The notes: a model not told the origin generated them from the letters alone. Positions 9,087 to 17,480 are shown, counted from the stretch's first letter. The stretch is DNA of 64,000 bases from W0P28-013 sp964570565 (GCA_964570565.1 CAZMYT010000003.1:186001-250000), one strand, 5' to 3'. Made by a program: numbers and translations.

Positions 9087-10529
9087 TCAAAAAGTGGCTT
9101 TTATTTCTTCGTGATCATCAAAATGGTGTTTAACGCCATTGATGATTTGGTAATTCTCGTGACCTTTGCCCGCCACAAGCACCACATCACCCGATTGTGC
9201 CAAAGTACATGCTGTTTTAATAGCTTCGCGGCGATCAGAAATCACTAGCACTTTACGTTTTTCGATCACATCGAGTCCAGCCAACATATCATTCAAAATA
9301 TCTTGTGGGTCTTCAAAACGCGGATTATCGCTGGTCAAAATAACCCGATCGCTACCATTAACAGCCTCTTTTGCCATCATAGGACGTTTGCCTTTATCGC
9401 GATTGCCACCACAACCAACCACTGTAATAAGTGTACCTGCGCCTTCGCGAATATCGTTGATAGTAGCCAATACATTATTGAGCGCATCTGGTGTGTGAGC
9501 ATAATCCACAATAGCGGTAAATCCCGTTGGCGAAGTAATGGTTTCGAAACGACCAGAAACAGCATCCAACGTACTCAAATGACATAAAATTTCTTGTTCC
9601 GAATATCCCAACAAGACACCTGCGCCAAAAACCGCTGTTAAATTATAGGCGTTAAATTTACCAATGAATGGCAACGACACTTCATGACCGTTCATATCAA
9701 GCAACATGCCCTCAAAGGAATTTTCAAGAATACGAGTTTTGAAATTGGCTATAGAGCGAACCGAATAGGTTTGTTTGGTCGCTTTACAATTTTGCAACAT
9801 GACCATACCATTTTTATCATCTATATTAGTCAGCGCAAACGCCTCTTTGGGTAATTCATCGAAAAAACGTTTTTTTGCAGCTAAATAGTTGTCAAATGTC
9901 TTATGATAATCGATATGATCGCGTGTAATATTAGTAAAAATGCCACCTGCAAATTTCAATCCTGCAATACGACGTTGATCGACGGCATGTGAGCTCACTT
10001 CCATAAACGCATATTCACAGCCAGCAGCCACCATCTCCGTCAACAACGCATTCAAATGTAGGGCATCAGGTGTCGTATGCGTGGCTTCTATGGCTCGACC
10101 ATCCACATAATTACACACGGTTGAAAGAAGTCCCACTTTGTAACCTAACTTACGGAACAATTGATATAACAACGTAGCAATAGTGGTTTTACCATTCGTA
10201 CCTGTAACACCAACCAAGGTTAAATTATGCGACGGATTGCCAAAAAAATTGGCCGCCAACAGACCTAAGGCCTCATTACTTGAAGCCACTTGAACAAACA
10301 CGACAGATTCTGGTTTATCTTCAGGCATAGTTTCGCAAATCACAGCCACCGCACCTTGCTCAATAGCTTTGGATATATAATCGTGACCATCGGTAGCGGT
10401 GCCACGCGTAGCCACAAACAAATCGCCTGATTCAACTAAACGCGAATCAAATTGAATATTCCGCACATCAACATCAGCACCCAACTGCTGTTGAATCGCC
10501 ACGCCTGTCAATAGAATTTCAAGTTTCAT
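9087..10529 (-). CDS. murE: MurE, UDP-MurNAc-tripeptide synthetase (meso-DAP type)
   Basis: A 480-residue Mur ligase adding the third stem residue. The P-loop GVTGTNGKTT, the THTTPDALHLN substrate loop and MEVSSHAVDQRR are visible. The specificity motif at residues 401-404 is DNPR, which in characterised MurE enzymes goes with meso-diaminopimelate rather than L-lysine, so the cell wall is predicted to be DAP type. AGKGHENYQ is near the C-terminus. murF, which often follows murE, is absent here; mraY follows directly, 43 bases on. Confidence 0.97.
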   Translation of the reverse strand: MKLEILLTGVAIQQQLGADVDVRNIQFDSRLVESGDLFVATRGTATDGHDYISKAIEQGAVAVICETMPEDKPESVVFVQVASSNEALGLLAANFFGNPSHNLTLVGVTGTNGKTTIATLLYQLFRKLGYKVGLLSTVCNYVDGRAIEATHTTPDALHLNALLTEMVAAGCEYAFMEVSSHAVDQRRIAGLKFAGGIFTNITRDHIDYHKTFDNYLAAKKRFFDELPKEAFALTNIDDKNGMVMLQNCKATKQTYSVRSIANFKTRILENSFEGMLLDMNGHEVSLPFIGKFNAYNLTAVFGAGVLLGYSEQEILCHLSTLDAVSGRFETITSPTGFTAIVDYAHTPDALNNVLATINDIREGAGTLITVVGCGGNRDKGKRPMMAKEAVNGSDRVILTSDNPRFEDPQDILNDMLAGLDVIEKRKVLVISDRREAIKTACTLAQSGDVVLVAGKGHENYQIINGVKHHFDDHEEIKATF

Positions 10530-10560
10530 AAGTATATTAATTAATTCCGATCAATATCAT

Positions 10561-12660
10561 TTAATTCCCAAATACCAAACTTACAGTTTGTCCTCTCATG
10601 GCTTTCACGCCTGGCTGTATCGACTGGCTTTGAACCTTACCACGACCATATAATTGCACACGTAAACCAACACGTTCCATTAAATACACAGCATCTTTTG
10701 CTCCCATACCCACCACATTTGGCACATGATAATCGGAAACTGGAATAGGCTCTGTTTTGTAATTTTGAGCGGCCTGTACGCGCCCCCAAGTTTCACCAGC
10801 ACTCAAATAATCAAAATTCAATTCATCCAACACTTCGGATAAAGCAACCGTTTTCCCTGCTTTAGCTGGAGGTAAACCTGGTGCCACCGTATCCACCACA
10901 TGGGCTTGTACACTTTGGGCATACACACGTTCTGCAATAGTTTTAAACACACCACCGCTCATCAAACCTCCAGAAGGATAACCATTGCGTGGTTGACGAA
11001 TAACGACAATGGCAGAATACATTGGTTTATCAGCAGGAAAATAACCACAAAACGATACTTGGTGCGTTACTGGTTGACCTTTGCCATACTGCAACTGCGC
11101 TGTACCTGTTTTTCCAGCAATAGAGACATAATCGGAATGAACAGATTTCCCGGTACCTTCTTCAACTACCGCTTGCAACATCATGCGAATATCACTCAAC
11201 GTGGACGATGAACAAATAGATGAATTAATCGTTTCTGTATCAAATGTCTCTAAAATACGTCCATTTTGGCTTATCGATTTCACAAAATAAGGACGAATAT
11301 ATTTCCCGTTATTGGCTATTGCATTGTAAAATGCCAACGTATAAATTGGGGGCATCTGAACTTCGTAACCAATTGACATCCAAGGCAAAGCCGTTTTATA
11401 CCAATTTACATGTTTATCTTTTGGGTGACGAATTTTAGGACGACCAGCACCAGGGATTTCAATATTCATAGGTTTACCAACACCCATTTTATACAATTGA
11501 TCAACATATTCACTCGGATTGTGGGCAAAATACCGATCCACCAAACGTGACACTCCAATATTAGATGAATTAGCCAATACTTCCTTAACAGTCAACACGC
11601 CATAACCACCCGTTTTATGATTATGATCAGTCATAATGCGATTATACATCGGCCATTTCCCATTTCCTGTATCTATAGAGTCGGTAGGTTTCACCAAACC
11701 TTTTTCCAATAGCACCATCAACGACATGGTTTTGAACGTAGAACCCGGTTCCGACATATCGCCGACAGCCATATTCACAATTTCACGATATTCACCAGGA
11801 GCTACACGCGACATGTTAACACACGCTTTCACTTCACCACTCACCACATCCATCAACAAAACACAGCCTGAAGCGGCATCTATCTCTACCAATTTATCAA
11901 CCAATGCTCGCTCTGCAATATCCTGCATTTCAATATCTAAAGTGGTTGTAACATCAAAACCATCTTGTGGCTCAACCACCGGCACATAGACCCAACGACT
12001 GCCAAGTAATTCACATTTGGCCAAACCTGGCTTACCGCGCAACAATGAATCATACGCCAACTCCAAACCAAACTGTCCACCTTTATCGCCTTCACCATAA
12101 ATATTACCAATAGTTCGCGAAGCCAAAGAGCCAAAAGGTTTAATACGTTTTACATATTCACGCTCTATCAAACCACTTTTATTGCGTCCTAAACGAAATA
12201 GAGGAAATTTTTTAATCTCTTTCAACTCCGAATAAGTAATTTTCTTTGGATATAACAACAAATTACCTTTACCAGTTTGATAACCATGTGTGATGTAACG
12301 ACGGTATTCTCCTACCGAGCGATCACCAAATTTACGCGACAGACACAACGCCAACGAATCGATATTTTCTTTAAACAACTCACCATTTTTCATATGAAGC
12401 GCCTCTACACGAGTGTCCATATATAAATAATAATATGGAATGGTGCTTGCCATTAATTTGCCATCATGCGAATAAATGTTGCCTCTATTGGCTGGAACTT
12501 CTTTATCGGGACGATCTAAACGTTCAGCCACCGCCATCCATTTATCCTTTTCCACCACTTGGATAATCACAATCTTGTAAATGGCGAGCAAGAACAACAC
12601 AACCATCACTAAATAGACAATGGCAAATCGAACCAATATGGATTGATGTGTTGACGACAT
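10561..12660 (-). CDS. ftsI: FtsI-type class B penicillin-binding protein with PASTA domain
   Basis: A 699-residue septal transpeptidase that cross-links new glycan made by FtsW. It has one N-terminal membrane helix (about 10-34), a PBP dimer domain, and a transpeptidase domain with the catalytic triad motifs STFK (Ser307), SSN (365-367) and KTGTAQ (517-522). A single PASTA domain follows at about 640-699 (VPNVVGMGAKDAVYLM). C-terminal PASTA on FtsI is usual in Bacteroidota and Gram-positives but absent in E. coli. The upstream partner ftsL lies 8 bases away. Confidence 0.95.
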   Translation of the reverse strand: MSSTHQSILVRFAIVYLVMVVLFLLAIYKIVIIQVVEKDKWMAVAERLDRPDKEVPANRGNIYSHDGKLMASTIPYYYLYMDTRVEALHMKNGELFKENIDSLALCLSRKFGDRSVGEYRRYITHGYQTGKGNLLLYPKKITYSELKEIKKFPLFRLGRNKSGLIEREYVKRIKPFGSLASRTIGNIYGEGDKGGQFGLELAYDSLLRGKPGLAKCELLGSRWVYVPVVEPQDGFDVTTTLDIEMQDIAERALVDKLVEIDAASGCVLLMDVVSGEVKACVNMSRVAPGEYREIVNMAVGDMSEPGSTFKTMSLMVLLEKGLVKPTDSIDTGNGKWPMYNRIMTDHNHKTGGYGVLTVKEVLANSSNIGVSRLVDRYFAHNPSEYVDQLYKMGVGKPMNIEIPGAGRPKIRHPKDKHVNWYKTALPWMSIGYEVQMPPIYTLAFYNAIANNGKYIRPYFVKSISQNGRILETFDTETINSSICSSSTLSDIRMMLQAVVEEGTGKSVHSDYVSIAGKTGTAQLQYGKGQPVTHQVSFCGYFPADKPMYSAIVVIRQPRNGYPSGGLMSGGVFKTIAERVYAQSVQAHVVDTVAPGLPPAKAGKTVALSEVLDELNFDYLSAGETWGRVQAAQNYKTEPIPVSDYHVPNVVGMGAKDAVYLMERVGLRVQLYGRGKVQSQSIQPGVKAMRGQTVSLVFGN

Positions 12661-12668
12661 ATAGTTAA

Positions 12669-13043
12669 TTAGCGATTAATAACCACAGCTGGTTCAGTTG
12701 AAACTTCCAAGTCACTCCCTTGTTCACGCAATTTGTCAATCACATACGATTGACGACTCATTTGCATCAACTCCTCCGAAACGGTTAAGGATTCATATTT
12801 GGCATCAATCAAATCTTTTTTCAAACGATCGATATCACGCAATTGAGCCTCGTACGTAAACCTATTATTAATGTAAAAGAGCGCTATCATCACCAAAAAT
12901 AAAATAAACGGAATTTGACGTTGCAACCATTCGCGCCCCAACGCCTCACCAGAAGCAACATCTTTCAATGTCATCTTAGGACGCTCAGCACGTGCTTTAT
13001 CTTCCAAAGCCACCCGTTCCTTTATGTTGGTAAATAATCCCAT
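12669..13043 (-). CDS. ftsL: FtsL-like bitopic divisome protein
   Basis: A 124-residue protein with a basic cytoplasmic N-terminus of about 42 residues, one membrane helix (IPFILFLVMIALFYINN, about 45-61) and a periplasmic heptad-rich coiled coil (about 68-115). This is the topology of FtsL, which pairs with FtsB-like partners and FtsQ to activate FtsWI. Sequence similarity to E. coli FtsL is low; the call rests on size, topology and position between rsmH and ftsI. Gaps to both neighbours are under 10 bases. Confidence 0.85.
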   Translation of the reverse strand: MGLFTNIKERVALEDKARAERPKMTLKDVASGEALGREWLQRQIPFILFLVMIALFYINNRFTYEAQLRDIDRLKKDLIDAKYESLTVSEELMQMSRQSYVIDKLREQGSDLEVSTEPAVVINR

Positions 13044-13048
13044 CGTTA

Positions 13049-13945
13049 TTATTTTTTTTCAGCAATACGCAATTTAGCACTTCTAGCACGAGGATTCTCA
13101 TTCACCTCAGCATCAGATGCCACAATCACCTTATTATTAATAGCTCTGAAAGGAGCCACCACTTGTCCATAAAAATCTTTTTCTTGACGACCTTCAAAAT
13201 TACCAGCTTTCACATAATTCTTCACCAAACGATCTTCTAATGAGTGATATGTCAGCACAGCCAAACGTCCTTCAGGAGCTAACACTTGCACCGATTGTTC
13301 CAACAAACTTTTCAAAACATCCATTTCACGATTTACTTCAATACGGAGTGCTTGAAATAGTTTCGCCATATCCTTCTTTTCCCGTTCGCGCGGGAAGAAC
13401 ACTTTAACAATATCCAAAAATTGTGTAATAGTTTCGATAGAAGCCTCAGAACGAGCTACCACAATCGCTTTCGCAATACGTCGTGCCTGTTGTAACTCGC
13501 CATAATAAAAGAAGATGTCGGCCAGTTGGGCTTCCGAATAGGTATTCAACACCGAAGCCGCTGTTTGCGAGGCACGTTTATTCATACGCATATCCAAGTC
13601 ACCCTCGAACCGAAATGAGAATCCACGCGTTTCATCATCAAAATGATGCGAAGAAACACCCAAATCGGCCAAAATACCATCAACCCGTTCAATGCCGTGA
13701 TAACGCAAAAAATTAGTCAAATAGCGAAAATTACTACGCACAAACGTAAATCGCTTATCATCCAAAGCATTCTTCATAGCATCTTCATCCTGGTCAAAAC
13801 CAAACAACCGTCCACCTTTGCCAAGACGTTCCAAAATAGCACGAGAATGCCCACCACCGCCAAATGTCACGTCCACATACACACCATTCGGTTTGATATT
13901 CAAACCATCCAGCGTTTCATTCAATAGTACAGGTACGTGATACAT
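13049..13945 (-). CDS. rsmH: RsmH (MraW), 16S rRNA m4C1402 methyltransferase
   Basis: A SAM-dependent enzyme that N4-methylates C1402 in the ribosomal decoding centre. The N-terminus MYHVPVLLNETL, the SAM loop TFGGGGHSRAIL, ILADLGVSSHHFDD and the C-terminal TYHSLEDRLVKN are family hallmarks. I use the ATG at 13945 (298 residues), which matches the family N-terminus; the frame extends two codons further to a TTG at 13951. Second gene of the dcw operon, 35 bases behind mraZ. Confidence 0.96.
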   Translation of the reverse strand: MYHVPVLLNETLDGLNIKPNGVYVDVTFGGGGHSRAILERLGKGGRLFGFDQDEDAMKNALDDKRFTFVRSNFRYLTNFLRYHGIERVDGILADLGVSSHHFDDETRGFSFRFEGDLDMRMNKRASQTAASVLNTYSEAQLADIFFYYGELQQARRIAKAIVVARSEASIETITQFLDIVKVFFPREREKKDMAKLFQALRIEVNREMDVLKSLLEQSVQVLAPEGRLAVLTYHSLEDRLVKNYVKAGNFEGRQEKDFYGQVVAPFRAINNKVIVASDAEVNENPRARSAKLRIAEKK

Positions 13946-13980
13946 AAGCAATTAGTAATTAATTTAGAAATTCAGAATAA

Positions 13981-14439
13981 TCAATCAACACTTTTTTTCA
14001 TCATTTTTTCAGCCAAACGTTTCGCAAAATCGTTCGACGACAAGCGAGAGCGTTCATAAGCAGCCTTATCCCACAAAGCAATGCGATCGAGCATTCCCAC
14101 AAAAAGCACATCAAGCGATGCGCCAATTTGTTGAAGATAGCGTTTAGAAATCAACACACGACCTTGCGAGTCGATATCCAACCACTCAGCATCCGATACA
14201 AACTGCATCAACAGCATTTGATCGTCAGAATTCCACTCATCAAGCTTCTCTTTGAAGTCGGCAACCTTACGATTCCAAACGCCTTCAGGGTACAAAATCA
14301 AGCAGGCATTATTGGGATCCATACGCATCACCAAACGCTCTCTTTCGCCTTCTGGAAGCTGCTTCCGATAAGATGCTGGGATAAAAATTCGCCCCTTAAC
14401 ATCTGCCTTCGCTTCAATATTTCCGATAAATGTTGCCAT
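13981..14439 (-). CDS. mraZ: MraZ, transcriptional regulator of the dcw cluster
   Basis: A 152-residue protein with two tandem SpoVT-AbrB-type swapped-hairpin domains: residues about 5-55 (IEAKADVKGRIFIPASYRK) and about 80-128 (DIDSQGRVLISKRYLQ). In E. coli MraZ binds TGGGN direct repeats upstream of its own gene and represses the dcw operon. Two such repeats in 10-base register are present upstream here (14491-14505). The start at 14439 is supported by an AGGAG Shine-Dalgarno a few bases before the ATG, which is notable in a phylum that seldom uses one. First gene of the cluster. Confidence 0.95.
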   Translation of the reverse strand: MATFIGNIEAKADVKGRIFIPASYRKQLPEGERERLVMRMDPNNACLILYPEGVWNRKVADFKEKLDEWNSDDQMLLMQFVSDAEWLDIDSQGRVLISKRYLQQIGASLDVLFVGMLDRIALWDKAAYERSRLSSNDFAKRLAEKMMKKSVD

Positions 14440-14490
14440 AGCACTCCTTATTAATTATTCTGGGTGTAAAATTACAATATAAATTTAATT

Positions 14491-14505
14491 CCCCACATTC
14501 CCCCA
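14491..14505 (-). promoter_or_regulatory. Putative MraZ operator (two TGGGG repeats)
   Basis: On the minus strand TGGGG occurs at 14505-14501 and again at 14495-14491, exactly 10 bases apart, 5 bases of spacer between them, 52 bases before the mraZ ATG. This is the arrangement described for MraZ binding in E. coli (TGGGN boxes with 5-base spacers, usually three or four). Only two boxes are seen; the positions 10 bases either side do not match. Confidence 0.6.
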
Positions 14506-14784
14506 CAAAAAACTTATCAACAATATTTACCTACAATATAAACATATATAACGGACTTATTAACAACTTTATAAACACCTTTAACACTATTAACATATTT
14601 AATAAATAATTGATTTACAATACAATTCAAGGGATTAACTTAAAATCAAAAGCCAAATGGCGAAAAGTGGGGAAATTTTTAGAGTATATTCTCAAAACAA
14701 CACGTTAAAAACACCTATTTTCAACCAGCAAAAACCCGCAAAAGCGTATTCTTATGTTCGCACAACGAATTTGTTATAAAATAT

Positions 14785-14815
14785 TTTGCCAAGCAGAAAA
14801 AACATCGTATATTTG
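14785..14815 (+). promoter_or_regulatory. Promoter of infC-rpmI-rplT
   Basis: TTTG at 14785-14788, a 19-base spacer, then TATATTTG at 14808-14815. This matches the Bacteroidota vegetative consensus TTTG-N19..21-TAnnTTTG. Transcription would start near 14822, which excludes translation starts upstream of that point and leaves a leader of about 54 bases before the predicted ATA start codon. Confidence 0.75.
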
Positions 14816-14861
14816 CGAGCCCAAAAATCGTATGGGCAACTAATATTAACTTTAACCAATC

Positions 14862-14878
14862 GGGAGGACTGTACAATA
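14862..14878 (+). promoter_or_regulatory. Shine-Dalgarno and ATA start codon of infC
   Basis: GGGAGGA at 14862-14868 is a near-perfect anti-Shine-Dalgarno match, with an 8-base gap from GGAGG to ATA at 14876-14878 in the infC frame. There is no ATG or GTG in frame at a suitable distance; the nearest alternative, TTG at 14888, is too far. Non-canonical infC starts (AUU in E. coli) allow IF-3 to limit its own synthesis, so the same logic is likely here. Confidence 0.65.
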
Positions 14879-15424
14879 GCTAAGCAGTTGATTATCAAAA
14901 AAAGAAACGAAGAAGCGCACCGCATTAACGAAAAAATTCGTGGTGTGAGAGAAGTTCGTTTAGTTGGCGAAAATGTCGAAGTTGGCGTTTATCCTATAGA
15001 ACGCGCACTAGCCATTGCTGACGATTTAAATCTTGATCTAGTTGAAATTTCGCCTAATGCGGAACCACCCGTATGCCGTGTTGTTGATTATCAAAAATTC
15101 CTCTATCAGCAAAAGAAGAGAGAAAAAGAAATCAAAGCCAAAACTGTAAAAATGGTGGTTAAAGAGATTCGTTTCGGTCCACAAACCGACGACCACGACT
15201 ACAATTTCAAGCTTAAACACGCACAATCGTTCCTAAAAGAAGGTTGTAAAGTCAAAGCATTTGTATTCTTTAAAGGTCGCTCTATCTTATTTAAAGAACA
15301 AGGTGAAGTATTATTACTTCGTTTTGCCAATGATTTAGAAGATATTGCCAAAGTTGATTCGTTGCCAGTACTCGAAGGTAAGCGCATGATTATCATGCTG
15401 TCGCCAAAAAGCACAAAAAAATAA
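14876..15424 (+). CDS. infC: Translation initiation factor IF-3
   Basis: IF-3 binds the 30S subunit, keeps it apart from 50S and rejects wrong start codons. From the ATA at 14876 the protein has 182 residues: an N-terminal domain (RINEKIRGVREVRLVGENVE, ending VCRVVDYQKFLYQQKK), a lysine-rich linker and a C-terminal domain (VVKEIRFGPQTDDHDYNFKLKHA, KAFVFFKGRSILFKEQGE). The frame is open upstream to 14786, but that point lies inside the promoter, so I reject the longer form. First gene of infC-rpmI-rplT, the order conserved in most bacteria. Confidence 0.95.
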   Translation: MAKQLIIKKRNEEAHRINEKIRGVREVRLVGENVEVGVYPIERALAIADDLNLDLVEISPNAEPPVCRVVDYQKFLYQQKKREKEIKAKTVKMVVKEIRFGPQTDDHDYNFKLKHAQSFLKEGCKVKAFVFFKGRSILFKEQGEVLLLRFANDLEDIAKVDSLPVLEGKRMIIMLSPKSTKK

Positions 15425-15460
15425 GAAGTTTTTTTTATTAATTTATAATTATACTGAGAA

Positions 15461-15658
15461 ATGCCAAAAATGAAAACTAATTCCGGTGCCAAAAAGAGGT
15501 TTGCCCTTACCGGATCAGGAAAAATCAAACGGAAACATGCTTTTAAAAGCCACATTCTAACTAAAAAAACGTTGAAACAAAAACGTAATTTAACTCATTC
15601 AGGACTTGTTAGTTCTGTTGACGAAAAGAACGTTAAAGCGTTATTAGCACTTAGATAA
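15461..15658 (+). CDS. rpmI: 50S ribosomal protein bL35
   Basis: A 65-residue, very basic protein (MPKMKTNSGAKKRF, FKSHILTKKTLKQKRNL) of the large ribosomal subunit. Length and sequence are typical of bL35. It sits 36 bases after infC and 96 bases before rplT; the second gap is unusually long for this operon and contains a tandem repeat and hairpin. Confidence 0.97.
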   Translation: MPKMKTNSGAKKRFALTGSGKIKRKHAFKSHILTKKTLKQKRNLTHSGLVSSVDEKNVKALLALR

Positions 15659-15684
15659 CTTTTAATTGTAAAGAATTTAACTTT

Positions 15685-15727
15685 AGTGATTAACCGAGTG
15701 ATTAGCCGAAAGATTCCGATAACGGAA
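15685..15727 (+). repeat. Tandem 12-base repeat plus hairpin before rplT
   Basis: AGTGATTAACCG at 15685-15696 is followed at once by AGTGATTAGCCG at 15697-15708 (one mismatch), then by the hairpin TTCCG-ATAA-CGGAA at 15714-15727, 28 bases before the rplT ATG. No T-run follows, so it is not a terminator. A role as an mRNA site for autoregulation by bL20 is possible by analogy with L20 control in E. coli and B. subtilis, but that is inference. Confidence 0.45.
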
Positions 15728-15754
15728 CGCTAACATTCAAAAAAGAAAAAAATT

Positions 15755-16108
15755 ATGCCAAGATCAGTAAATCACGTTGCCTCAAGAGCAAAACGTAAAA
15801 GAATTTTGAAACTTACCCGTGGGTACTTTGGTGCACGTCGCAATGTTTGGACGGTAGCAAAAAATACTTGGGAAAAAGGTTTGCAATATGCATTCCGCGA
15901 TCGTAAAGCTAAAAAACGTAACTTCCGCGCTTTGTGGATTCAACGTATCAACGCTGCTGCTCGCATGGAAGGAATGTCTTATTCTCAACTTATGGGCGCT
16001 TTACACAAATCAGGTATTGCCATGAACCGCAAAGTATTGGCAGACCTTGCTATGAATCACCCAGAAGCATTTAAAGCTATCGTAAAAAAAGCTGCTAAAA
16101 CAAAATAA
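15755..16108 (+). CDS. rplT: 50S ribosomal protein bL20
   Basis: A 117-residue basic protein that nucleates early 50S assembly on 23S rRNA. MPRSVNHVASRAKRKRILKLTRGYFGAR is replaced here by a typical bL20 N-terminus (PRSVNHVASRAKRKRI, RGYFGARRNVWTVAK), and the C-terminal globular part includes LWIQRINAAARMEGMSYSQ and RKVLADLAMNHPEAF. bL20 is also the known repressor of the infC operon in several bacteria. Last gene of the operon, with a strong terminator just downstream. Confidence 0.97.
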   Translation: MPRSVNHVASRAKRKRILKLTRGYFGARRNVWTVAKNTWEKGLQYAFRDRKAKKRNFRALWIQRINAAARMEGMSYSQLMGALHKSGIAMNRKVLADLAMNHPEAFKAIVKKAAKTK

Positions 16109-16124
16109 GTATTAAGCTATTCGA

Positions 16125-16161
16125 TAAAAAAGAGAACACCAAATTGGTGTTCTCTTTTTTT
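16125..16161. terminator. Bidirectional terminator between rplT and the DJ-1 gene
   Basis: AGAGAACACC at 16131-16140 pairs with GGTGTTCTCT at 16146-16155 (loop AAATT), flanked by an A-run on the left and a T-run on the right, so it can end transcription from both sides. Confidence 0.9.
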
Positions 16162-16181
16162 GTATCAAGTTGTAATCTAAT

Positions 16182-16718
16182 TTAAAACATAGCCTTTTTA
16201 ATCATCTCAGCCACAGAGTCGCCTTTAATATCGGCCACCAACTTTAAAGCAAAATCCAAAGCATAAGCAGGACCTTTAGCCGTTACAACACGTTGCGACT
16301 GAACTACGTTGTAGTTACTCAAACGCGCGCCTTGTAATTCGTGCTCAAAACCCGGATAACAAATAACTTCCAGCCCTTGCAACAAACCTAAGCGACCTAG
16401 CACCAAGGGAGCAGCACAAATGGCTGCTAAAGGTTTTTGAGCCTCGTAGTGCGCTTGTAAATGTGCTGTAAGTGGTTTACAATTCGACAGGTTAGTAGCA
16501 CCAGGCATTCCTCCTGGTAAAATCAAATAGTGAGCCGCTTCAAAATCAACATCTTTAAGCACGCAATCAGCCAAAACCGTTATAGCATGCGCACCCACAA
16601 CGGTCAAATCATCGGTAATAGATACGGATTTTACCGAAATATCAGCACGGCGCAACACATCGATTACGGTTAATGCCTCAATTTCTTCAAAACCTGGAGC
16701 TAAAAAGATGTAATTCAT
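16182..16718 (-). CDS. DJ-1/PfpI family protein
   Basis: A 178-residue protein of the DJ-1/ThiJ/PfpI superfamily (YajL-like). APGFEEIEALTVIDVLRRA near the N-terminus contains the conserved Glu, and the nucleophile elbow is AAICAAPLVLG with its Cys. Members are proposed glyoxalases, deglycases or redox chaperones; the exact substrate cannot be read from sequence. I start at the ATG at 16718, giving MNYIFLAPGFEE; a GTG at 16730 would add four residues. It lies 12 bases after tonB and is probably the last gene of the pdxJ-exbB-exbD-tonB unit. Confidence 0.88.
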   Translation of the reverse strand: MNYIFLAPGFEEIEALTVIDVLRRADISVKSVSITDDLTVVGAHAITVLADCVLKDVDFEAAHYLILPGGMPGATNLSNCKPLTAHLQAHYEAQKPLAAICAAPLVLGRLGLLQGLEVICYPGFEHELQGARLSNYNVVQSQRVVTAKGPAYALDFALKLVADIKGDSVAEMIKKAMF

Positions 16719-16730
16719 TTTATACAGCAC

Positions 16731-17480
16731 TTAATTCAATCTAAATTGATAAGTAATTGTTCCCATAGCCACATCGCTACCTGCAGTAAATTTAGTACGT
16801 TTAGCTGCTTCGCGCGCAGCAGTACGTAAGTTTCCATCAGTAATATTAGAGCTCTTCTCATCAATGATAGCATCAGTAACATTACCCGATCTATCTACTC
16901 GAATATTAATAATAATACGTCCTTCTTGATTTCCATTGTAAGCAGGCTTTGGCAAACCGCCATTTAATGAGCGACCAGCAAGCGACCACGAATGTCCACC
17001 CGACGAACCTGAACCAGCAGGATTGCCTTGCATGGCATCACCAGTTGTATTTCCACTGCCAGCTCCAGGCGACTTACCAAAGGCTCCAGCAGCCGCTTTT
17101 GCTTGATCAATTTTGCGTTGATTTTCGGCAGCAATACGTTGTTGTTCTTGGCGTCGTTGTTCTTCCAACAGACGTTGGCGTTCTTCTTCTTTGCGTTTTT
17201 TCTCTTTTTCCTTAGCAGCCAACACGACCGATTCGTCATCTTGAGTCATCAAATCCTCATTTTTAGGAGTCGATACAGGTGGAACGACAGGAGCCACAGC
17301 TGTAGGCGGAGCCACTAGCTCCGATTGTCCAAAACCCTCGATTTCTTCGCCAAAGCTAACCATAAGACCTTCGTCTATATCTTTTTTAGATATAGAAAAG
17401 CCAAACAGTAGCAAAATAGCTAATACTATTCCGCAAACAACGACCGTTCCTACAGATGCGTATAGTTCAGATTTTTTCAT
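16731..17480 (-). CDS. TonB-like energy transducer
   Basis: A 249-residue protein with a basic N-terminus, one membrane helix (about 9-29, VVVCGIVLAILLLFGF), a Pro-rich stretch (PPTAVAPVVPPVSTP), a charged Glu/Arg/Gln coiled coil (about 88-126), a Gly/Ser-rich linker and a C-terminal TonB-like domain (GRIIINIRVDRSGNVTDAIIDEKSS). TonB-type proteins carry proton-motive energy from ExbBD to outer-membrane receptors; TolA-like function is an alternative given the long charged middle. It directly follows exbD with no gap and could serve the two receptors in this window. Confidence 0.85.
   Translation of the reverse strand: MKKSELYASVGTVVVCGIVLAILLLFGFSISKKDIDEGLMVSFGEEIEGFGQSELVAPPTAVAPVVPPVSTPKNEDLMTQDDESVVLAAKEKEKKRKEEERQRLLEEQRRQEQQRIAAENQRKIDQAKAAAGAFGKSPGAGSGNTTGDAMQGNPAGSGSSGGHSWSLAGRSLNGGLPKPAYNGNQEGRIIINIRVDRSGNVTDAIIDEKSSNITDGNLRTAAREAAKRTKFTAGSDVAMGTITYQFRLN

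Larger units (their letters stand above)
14440..14875. other. Divergent intergenic region between mraZ and infC
   Basis: About 430 bases without a gene. On the mraZ side it holds the AGGAG ribosome-binding site and the paired TGGGG repeats (14491-14505). On the infC side it holds a well-spaced Bacteroidota promoter (14785-14815) and the infC leader. The middle, about 14510-14780, is very AT-rich with several short TTAACA/TTATCAACA-like words but no gene and no hairpin I would defend. No clear TAnnTTTG promoter is visible for mraZ. Confidence 0.7.

Noticed and set aside
14514..14566. DnaA-box-like words TTATCAACA and TTATTAACA
   Set aside because: Only two degenerate copies in very AT-rich DNA, next to dcw rather than dnaA; not enough for an origin.
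14786..14875. In-frame upstream extension of infC
   Set aside because: It begins inside the promoter (TTTG 14785-14788, TATATTTG 14808-14815) and adds residues not seen in IF-3.
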